From Thalassotalea_H sp040779345 (GTDB lineage Bacteria > Pseudomonadota > Gammaproteobacteria > Enterobacterales > Alteromonadaceae): a stretch of 64,000 bases of DNA. Positions 58,902 through 64,000 of this stretch are shown here, piece by piece. Below the pieces are notes generated by a model. It had not been told where the DNA came from. It worked only from the letters and a program-made list of their open reading frames with translations, and did not search any database. The stretch covers positions 1 to 64,000 of the forward strand of contig JBFONU010000003.1 of the NCBI GenBank assembly GCA_040779345.1. The letters run 5' to 3'. A program made the translations under genes and the position numbers. Each line of letters starts with the position of its first letter. Position 1 is the first letter of the stretch.

Positions 58902-61802
58902 GTGAAAAAATTGACTACGCTATTTGCCATCAGCGCACTCGCACTTGCGATTAATGGTTGTGTAACTAACTCAAACAACTCAGCTCAACTATCGCCTATT
59001 CAATCCTCGCCTACTCAATCATCAACAGAGCAGGTAAAATCGTCAAGTTTAGCGATGGAAAAATACACACTAGCAAATGGCTTAGAAGTAGTGCTTCATC
59101 AAGACAAGTCAGATCCCGTAGTGGCGGTAGCTATTCAATATCATGTCGGTTCAAATCGTGAAAAACCTGGTAGAACTGGTTTTGCCCACTTTTTTGAGCA
59201 TATGCTATTTCAAAATTCAGAAAATGTTGGTCCAGGAAATTTCATAAAAAACATCGGTAGCATGGGAGGAATTTTTAATGGGGGTACTTGGCAAGATGGT
59301 ACGATTTATTATGAAATAGTCCCCAATGACGGACTTGAAAAAGTGTTATGGATGGAGTCAGACCGTATGGGCTATTTCATTAACACATTGAGCCAACAAG
59401 GGCTTGAGAATGAAAAACAAGTCGTCAAAAATGAAAAACGACAATCCATTGATAATAGACCTTATGGGCACACGGAATTTGTTACCATTAAAGCGTTATA
59501 TCCAGAAGGCCACCCCTATAGCTGGGATGTTATTGGCAGTTTAGAAGACTTACAAAACGCAACACTTGAAGATGTTCGTGAATTTTATCAAAAATGGTAT
59601 GGCGTTAATAATGCAACATTAGTGTTAGCGGGTGACTTTGAAAGCGATGAAGCAAAAGCTTGGATTAAAAAATATTTTGGAGAATTAGCGCCGCGTGGAG
59701 ATGTAACGCCCTTGCCACCGATGCCCGTCAGCATTGCAAAAAGTAAATCATTATTTCATGAAGATAACTTTGCTAGTTTACCTGAGTTAACCCTCACTTT
59801 TCCAACGATAGAACAATACCAAAAAGACGCCTATGCGCTAGACTTGTTAGCCGATTTATTATCAGATGGTAAAGACAGCGTACTCTATCAACATATTGTT
59901 GAGCAAGACAAGTTAGCTGCCAATGCGGTTTCTTATAACCGAAGCTCTGAAATTGCCGGCGTATTCAGTTTTAAAGTCAGAGCATTTAACGATATCCCTT
60001 TAGATAAAGTAAAGGTAAGTATTGATAATGCGTTAGCACAATTTGCTAAAGAAGGCTTTAATGACCAACAGCTCGCAAGAATTATCACCCGCAGAGAAAC
60101 GGCCTTTTATAATGAACTGAACAGTGTCATTAATAAATCACGATCTATCGCCGTACACAATGAGTTTGGTGGTGACCCTACATTAGTCACAAAAGAAATT
60201 GAACATTATCGTGCGATATCACGCGAAGATATCATGCGAGTATTTAACCAATACATTTTAAATAAAAACTACATCGCCACCAGTTTCGTACCTAAAGGCA
60301 AGCAATCGTTAGCCTTAAGCAACGCCGTAAAAGCCAATGTAGTTGAAGAAAAAATTGTTCAAGGTGCTGAACAAAAAATGGCTCAACAAAGTGAAAAAAC
60401 AGGTGAAAAGCTAGCGCCTGTTGCTCAAGTTGCTTCATCATTTGATCGCTCTGTAATGCCGCCTGATGGCAAGCTAAACTCAATAAAATTGCCCGATGTT
60501 CAACAAGAAGTCTTTGATAATGGCGTCAAGGTTTTATCAATTGAGCATCATGAGTTGCCATTAGTTTCTTTTTCAATTCGTGTGTTAGGGGGGCATTCAT
60601 TAGATCCTAATCATAAAAATGGTGTTGCCAATTTATTAACTTCGATCATGATGGAAGGCACACAAGATAAAACGCCTCAACAACTTGAGCAGGCCTTGGG
60701 TGAAATTGGTGCTGAACTATCATTTACCACGAGTGATGAGTACATCACCTTAACGGGTAGTGCATTAGCAAAAAATTATCAAGTGGCTATAGGGTTAGCT
60801 CAAGAAATATTATTAGAGCCACGTTGGGATGAATCACAATGGCAACGAATCAAGCAAGAAACCAAAGGGCAAATCCAGCAAATGAATGCGAATCCTGGTG
60901 CTATTGCTCAAAATGCTTATGCAAAAATCATCTATGGCTCAGGAAAACTCGCCACGCCAATCACAGGCTCTTTAGCTGATGTTGATAATATTTCGCTAGA
61001 AGATGTGAAAACATTCTATCAAAACAATATTGCTGCAAACTTAATCAGCGTACATGTTGCTGGTGATGTTAAGCAACGTGAGGTGATCGCAAGTTTATCA
61101 GCGCTGAAAAAACAACTAAAACCATCAAATGTTGTTATACCTCAAGCCCAACAATTACCTGCAATAGAAAAAGCACAGCTTTATTTTATTGATGTTCCAG
61201 GCGCTAAACAATCGTTTATAAGAATCGGTAGCCCTGCAATGGTAGCTAACGCCCATGACTATTATCAGGCCGTTGCGGTTAATAATAATTTAGGTGGCGG
61301 CTTTTCAGGGCAGTTATTTCAAATACTGCGCTTACAAAAAGGTTATACCTACGGAGCATATTCAGGATTTAGTCGAAAAAATGCGGGTGGACTGTTCACG
61401 GCACAATCAAGTGTTCGCTCAAACGTAACGTTAGAATCATTACAAACCTTTCGTGAGATCATATCAAACTATGGAAACGCCTTTAATGAAGAAGCGTTAG
61501 CGCATACAAAATCGGTATTATCAAAATCTAATGCAAGAGCTTTTGAAACTACTGGCAGTTTAATGGGGGTATTACAAAATATAAGTAGTTACGATTTAGC
61601 CAACAACTATGTAGAAATACAGCAGGAAACGTTAAAAAATATGACCGTTGCTCAGGCAAAATCAACCATTGCACAATACATAAATCCAGAAAAAATGATT
61701 TATTTAGTGGTAGGTGATGCTCAAACTCAATTACCTCGAATGAAAGAACTAGGTTTAGGAGAACCAATTTTACTCGATAGAAATGGGGATGTAATAAAAT
61801 AG
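58902..61802 (+). CDS. M16 family zinc metallopeptidase lipoprotein
   Basis: The 966-residue protein begins with a lipoprotein signal (MKKLTTLFAISALALAINGC) and a Ser/Gln-rich linker. It has two M16 halves. The first holds the inverted zinc motif HFFEHMLF (HxxEH) near residue 89 and a downstream Glu in KNEKRQSIDNRP. The second half, from about residue 530, lacks the motif and is the usual non-catalytic partner domain (RVLGGHSLDPNHKNGVANLL and LNNNLGGGFSGQLFQILRLQKGYTYGAYSGF-like blocks). It is probably an outer-membrane-anchored periplasmic protease. The start is GTG with AGGAG upstream. Confidence 0.94.
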   Translation: MKKLTTLFAISALALAINGCVTNSNNSAQLSPIQSSPTQSSTEQVKSSSLAMEKYTLANGLEVVLHQDKSDPVVAVAIQYHVGSNREKPGRTGFAHFFEHMLFQNSENVGPGNFIKNIGSMGGIFNGGTWQDGTIYYEIVPNDGLEKVLWMESDRMGYFINTLSQQGLENEKQVVKNEKRQSIDNRPYGHTEFVTIKALYPEGHPYSWDVIGSLEDLQNATLEDVREFYQKWYGVNNATLVLAGDFESDEAKAWIKKYFGELAPRGDVTPLPPMPVSIAKSKSLFHEDNFASLPELTLTFPTIEQYQKDAYALDLLADLLSDGKDSVLYQHIVEQDKLAANAVSYNRSSEIAGVFSFKVRAFNDIPLDKVKVSIDNALAQFAKEGFNDQQLARIITRRETAFYNELNSVINKSRSIAVHNEFGGDPTLVTKEIEHYRAISREDIMRVFNQYILNKNYIATSFVPKGKQSLALSNAVKANVVEEKIVQGAEQKMAQQSEKTGEKLAPVAQVASSFDRSVMPPDGKLNSIKLPDVQQEVFDNGVKVLSIEHHELPLVSFSIRVLGGHSLDPNHKNGVANLLTSIMMEGTQDKTPQQLEQALGEIGAELSFTTSDEYITLTGSALAKNYQVAIGLAQEILLEPRWDESQWQRIKQETKGQIQQMNANPGAIAQNAYAKIIYGSGKLATPITGSLADVDNISLEDVKTFYQNNIAANLISVHVAGDVKQREVIASLSALKKQLKPSNVVIPQAQQLPAIEKAQLYFIDVPGAKQSFIRIGSPAMVANAHDYYQAVAVNNNLGGGFSGQLFQILRLQKGYTYGAYSGFSRKNAGGLFTAQSSVRSNVTLESLQTFREIISNYGNAFNEEALAHTKSVLSKSNARAFETTGSLMGVLQNISSYDLANNYVEIQQETLKNMTVAQAKSTIAQYINPEKMIYLVVGDAQTQLPRMKELGLGEPILLDRNGDVIK

Positions 61803-61828
61803 TTCGCTAAACAAAAATTCGAGAATGA

Positions 61829-61859
61829 AACGCTGATAAAATGTTTATCAGCGTTTTTT
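61829..61859 (+). terminator. Intrinsic terminator after the M16 gene
   Basis: AACGCTGATAAA with TTTATCAGCGTT and an ATG loop is followed by a T-run, about 25 bp after the stop codon. The minus-strand end of the next gene is close, so it may serve both. Confidence 0.88.
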
Positions 61860-61889
61860 ATCTAAAGATATACTAGTCAGTCTATTAAG

Positions 61890-62990
61890 TTATTGTCCTT
61901 TCTTTAGCGATAAAACCCCCACCTTACCATCCGTTCCTGCGGCTAAAAAAACATCTGCATCTGAGGCTATTGTATAAAAGCCACGATCATTAATTTCTCC
62001 ATGGGCATTGCTTAATTCCTGCCATGTTTTGCCGTGATTAAATGAGATGTCGCTACTGGTTTTTCCTGTCGCTATACAGAGGTTTGTTTGACAACTCATA
62101 GCTGTTCTTAAGCCATTTTCGCCCGCTTGAACTTGTTGCCATTCCCCTTCAATAAGGGTCGCAATATTGCTATATTTTTTAGGTCGTTGCTGATAATCAC
62201 CTCCCAAAACAAAAGGTTGTCCCTGATGATTTAACGCTAAGCCATAACCGCCTGCGGTTTGTGTAGCTTGATATAAAGGAACGCTTTGACGTTGCCAACT
62301 TTCACCATAATCGTCACTCACATAAACCGACGCTGAAAAGCCACCCGTTGTCAGGTAAGCTTTACCCTTTTTACCAACAATTAAGGTGTTACCACTGGCC
62401 GCAAATGCCGCTTCTTTGTCAAGAAATGGCGGTAGTTTATTTTGCTTGATCCGTCGCCATGTTTTACCACCGTCTTGTGTTTTTTTCACTACGTAATAAC
62501 CATCAACGGGATCCCCCAGTAGCAGGCCTGTTTTTTCATCCCAAAAAGCTATCGAATCAAAAAAACCTTTTTCGTCCATGTTTTGATAAAGTAAGTGCCA
62601 ACTATTACCACCATCTTTAGTTTTATAGAGCGCAGATGTTTTGCCACTTCCCACGCCCATAACTATGGCCGTTTGTTTATCAAATAACTCTATATCCCGA
62701 AAATCGGTTTTTATCGCGGCATTGACCGACTTATCTGTCCATGTTTTACCGCCATTTTGACTAACAAAAACACCATTATTACTCCCCGTAACCCACATTG
62801 AGTTACCAACAATAGCTGAGCCACGCAAAGAAGGCTTTCCAACAAATTGATGATGTTGCCATTGTGGTAAATCGTTTACGTTTGCCGCCAACACATCAGT
62901 CATTTGAAAAGACGTTATCGCTAAAATAAACGAAAATGTGTTTATCCTCGATTTAAACGCACTAAGCGCAATTTCTTGAAAAGAGTTCAT
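61890..62990 (-). CDS. Secreted BNR/YCF48-like beta-propeller protein
   Basis: The 366-residue protein starts with a long N-region and a hydrophobic stretch (about residues 17-36, FSFILAITSFQ), likely a signal sequence or anchor. It then has repeated BNR-type units: VSQNGGKTWTD, KTKDGGNSWHLL, KTQDGGKTWRR, SDDYGESWQRQ and FNHGKTWQEL (each S/T-x-D-x-G-x-x-W). This gives a propeller of the sialidase/YCF48 class. No catalytic Arg triad is visible, so it is probably a binding or assembly protein. It is convergent with the M16 peptidase. Confidence 0.75.
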   Translation of the reverse strand: MNSFQEIALSAFKSRINTFSFILAITSFQMTDVLAANVNDLPQWQHHQFVGKPSLRGSAIVGNSMWVTGSNNGVFVSQNGGKTWTDKSVNAAIKTDFRDIELFDKQTAIVMGVGSGKTSALYKTKDGGNSWHLLYQNMDEKGFFDSIAFWDEKTGLLLGDPVDGYYVVKKTQDGGKTWRRIKQNKLPPFLDKEAAFAASGNTLIVGKKGKAYLTTGGFSASVYVSDDYGESWQRQSVPLYQATQTAGGYGLALNHQGQPFVLGGDYQQRPKKYSNIATLIEGEWQQVQAGENGLRTAMSCQTNLCIATGKTSSDISFNHGKTWQELSNAHGEINDRGFYTIASDADVFLAAGTDGKVGVLSLKKGQ

Positions 62991-63195
62991 GATTGTTACT
63001 CATCATTTATTGAAAGACCCGAAGACTATTCTATAAGTAATCAAAAATCACAAGCATAACCGTAAAATAGGCTACTTTTAAGACATTTAGATTGTAAACT
63101 GACCTATTTTAAGAGATAGTTAAAAAATTAATTTCTTTTTCTACTTTGCTAGAATTGAAGTAAGCGCTGTCATAAAGTCACTAAGAATAGTAAAT

Positions 63196-64000
63196 ATGCT
63201 CAATGTAGATGACAAAGTAATTGCAGATATTGGTCGCGGATTCTCAATCCCTGCGCAACCCGACCTATTGATAAAGCTTCAAAAACTGATGCTCGATGAT
63301 GATCCTGATATTAATGCAATTGCCAAATTAATTTCGCAAGATGTCGCCGTTTCAGCCACCATAATCAAAACGGTCAACTCTCCTGTATATGGCTTATCCC
63401 GCTCTATTTCAGATATTCATAAAGCGGCGCGTTATATCGGCATCAATGGCATTGTTTTATTAGTAACAAACACTTTAATTCGTCAAAGCTTTAAACAAGA
63501 TGATTGCAAAATTGCCTTAGAAGAGTTTTGGGGGAATGCTGGTAATATTGCGAATACTTGTGTTTTTATTGGTAAGTCAATAAAACATGCGGTTTCAACT
63601 GATAAGTTATTTTCCTTAGGTTTATTCCACGATTGTGGCATCCCCGTAATGGCGATGAAGTATGATGATTATACCGAAACATATGAGCACGCATTCAATA
63701 CCCCAAGTGAAACACTCACCTCAATAGAAGACAGCGTTTATCAAGTCAATCACGCTACTTTAGGCTATTATGTTGCTTCATCTTGGCGATTGCCTAAAGA
63801 TATTTGTCAATTAATCCTCTCTCATCATGATAGAAAATTTCTTGATTTACTAAACAACCGTGCACAACAGTTTTACTTTGCCATATTAAAAATGGCGGAA
63901 AATATTGTGCATAATCATAAACACTTTCGAGACTCTGCTGACTGGGAATTCCTTCAAGATTCAATTCTTACGTTATTAGATTTAGATGAAGACGATTATC
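63196..64000 (+). CDS. HDOD domain signalling protein (3' end beyond window)
   Basis: An ATG at 63196 opens a frame that stays open to the window edge (268 codons seen). The start reads MLNVDDKVIADIGRGFSIPAQ. The HDOD core is seen in LLIKLQKLMLDDDPDINAIAKLI, QDVAVSATIIKTVNSPVYGLS and IHKAARYIGINGIVLLVTN. An HD-like segment, LFSLGLFHDCGIPVMAM, and LILSHHDRKF follow. HDOD proteins usually regulate signalling and flagellar or cyclic di-GMP pathways. The start has only a weak ribosome site. The C-terminal output part is not in view. Confidence 0.85.
   Translation, partial: MLNVDDKVIADIGRGFSIPAQPDLLIKLQKLMLDDDPDINAIAKLISQDVAVSATIIKTVNSPVYGLSRSISDIHKAARYIGINGIVLLVTNTLIRQSFKQDDCKIALEEFWGNAGNIANTCVFIGKSIKHAVSTDKLFSLGLFHDCGIPVMAMKYDDYTETYEHAFNTPSETLTSIEDSVYQVNHATLGYYVASSWRLPKDICQLILSHHDRKFLDLLNNRAQQFYFAILKMAENIVHNHKHFRDSADWEFLQDSILTLLDLDEDDY

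Noticed and set aside
1..64000. CRISPR array, prophage, toxin-antitoxin or secretion-system cluster
   Set aside because: I found no spaced repeat arrays, phage structural or integrase genes, paired toxin genes or secretion clusters. The only repeats are the ones listed.

Overview
The window is chromosomal DNA from an AT-rich marine gammaproteobacterium. Protein sequences and neighbourhoods (csrA next to tRNA-Ser(GCU), rpsU-yqeY-dnaG-rpoD, a DUF3718-like protein, GlyGly-CTERM and lipoprotein surface proteins, many GGDEF proteins) fit Alteromonadales, most likely Colwelliaceae (Colwellia/Thalassotalea-like). The genus is inferred from recall, not from a database search. I see no prophage, plasmid functions or CRISPR array. 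The only mobile element is one IS3-family copy with a broken transposase.

Layout. 0-4.3 kb: a pair of 36-bp direct repeats, tRNA-Ser(GCU), csrA, then hldE divergent from an lpxL-type acyltransferase (LPS core and lipid A), then a small membrane-anchored TcpQ-like protein. 4.5-9.2 kb: nnrS, a D-2-hydroxyacid dehydrogenase and a large Ig-like lipoprotein. 9.5-13.8 kb: a divergent GlnD, an AblB-like acetyltransferase and a MarR regulator. 14.2-19.3 kb: the thr operon thrL-thrABC with an intact attenuator and a Thr/Ile-rich leader peptide that lies below the usual gene-calling size. 19.4-21.3 kb: a three-gene signalling operon of response regulator, CheC-like phosphatase and PAS-GGDEF cyclase. 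21.5-23.7 kb: a possible small membrane ORF, then ygjP and yebG behind a consensus LexA box, then a DUF3718-like protein.

23.9-33.0 kb is a complete molybdenum-cofactor and molybdate-uptake locus: hydrolase-moeA on one strand, and moaA-mobA-moaB-moaC-moaD-moaE-modA-modB-modC-moeB on the other. The divergent spacer holds a perfect FNR box, a 7-bp inverted repeat and a candidate Moco riboswitch. 33-40 kb: rmf (57 aa), a DUF3820 protein, a TPR-GGDEF protein, a DUF3083-like protein, msrA, a CnoX/YbbN homologue and an SBP-GGDEF protein. 40-50 kb: acyl-CoA dehydrogenase, folB-folK-uppP, plsY, tsaD and the rpsU-yqeY-dnaG-rpoD group.

50-55 kb: an MbnP/MbnH pair ('metallo-mystery pair': a Cys-rich lipoprotein and a di-haem peroxidase-like enzyme) divergent from a 926-residue choice-of-anchor-B/Calx-beta/GlyGly-CTERM surface protein. 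55-64 kb: tRNA-Ile2 (CAU) with a clear promoter, a 13-bp tandem repeat, a PAS-MCP protein, the IS3 element, an M16 peptidase lipoprotein, a BNR/YCF48-like repeat protein, and the 5' part of an HDOD gene cut by the window edge.

The most interesting points are the MbnPH locus with its divergent surface protein, the GlnD-AblB-MarR cluster, the regulatory spacer of the molybdenum locus, the thr attenuator, and a possible frameshifted small membrane protein at 21.5 kb. I did not find a convincing wholly undescribed system.
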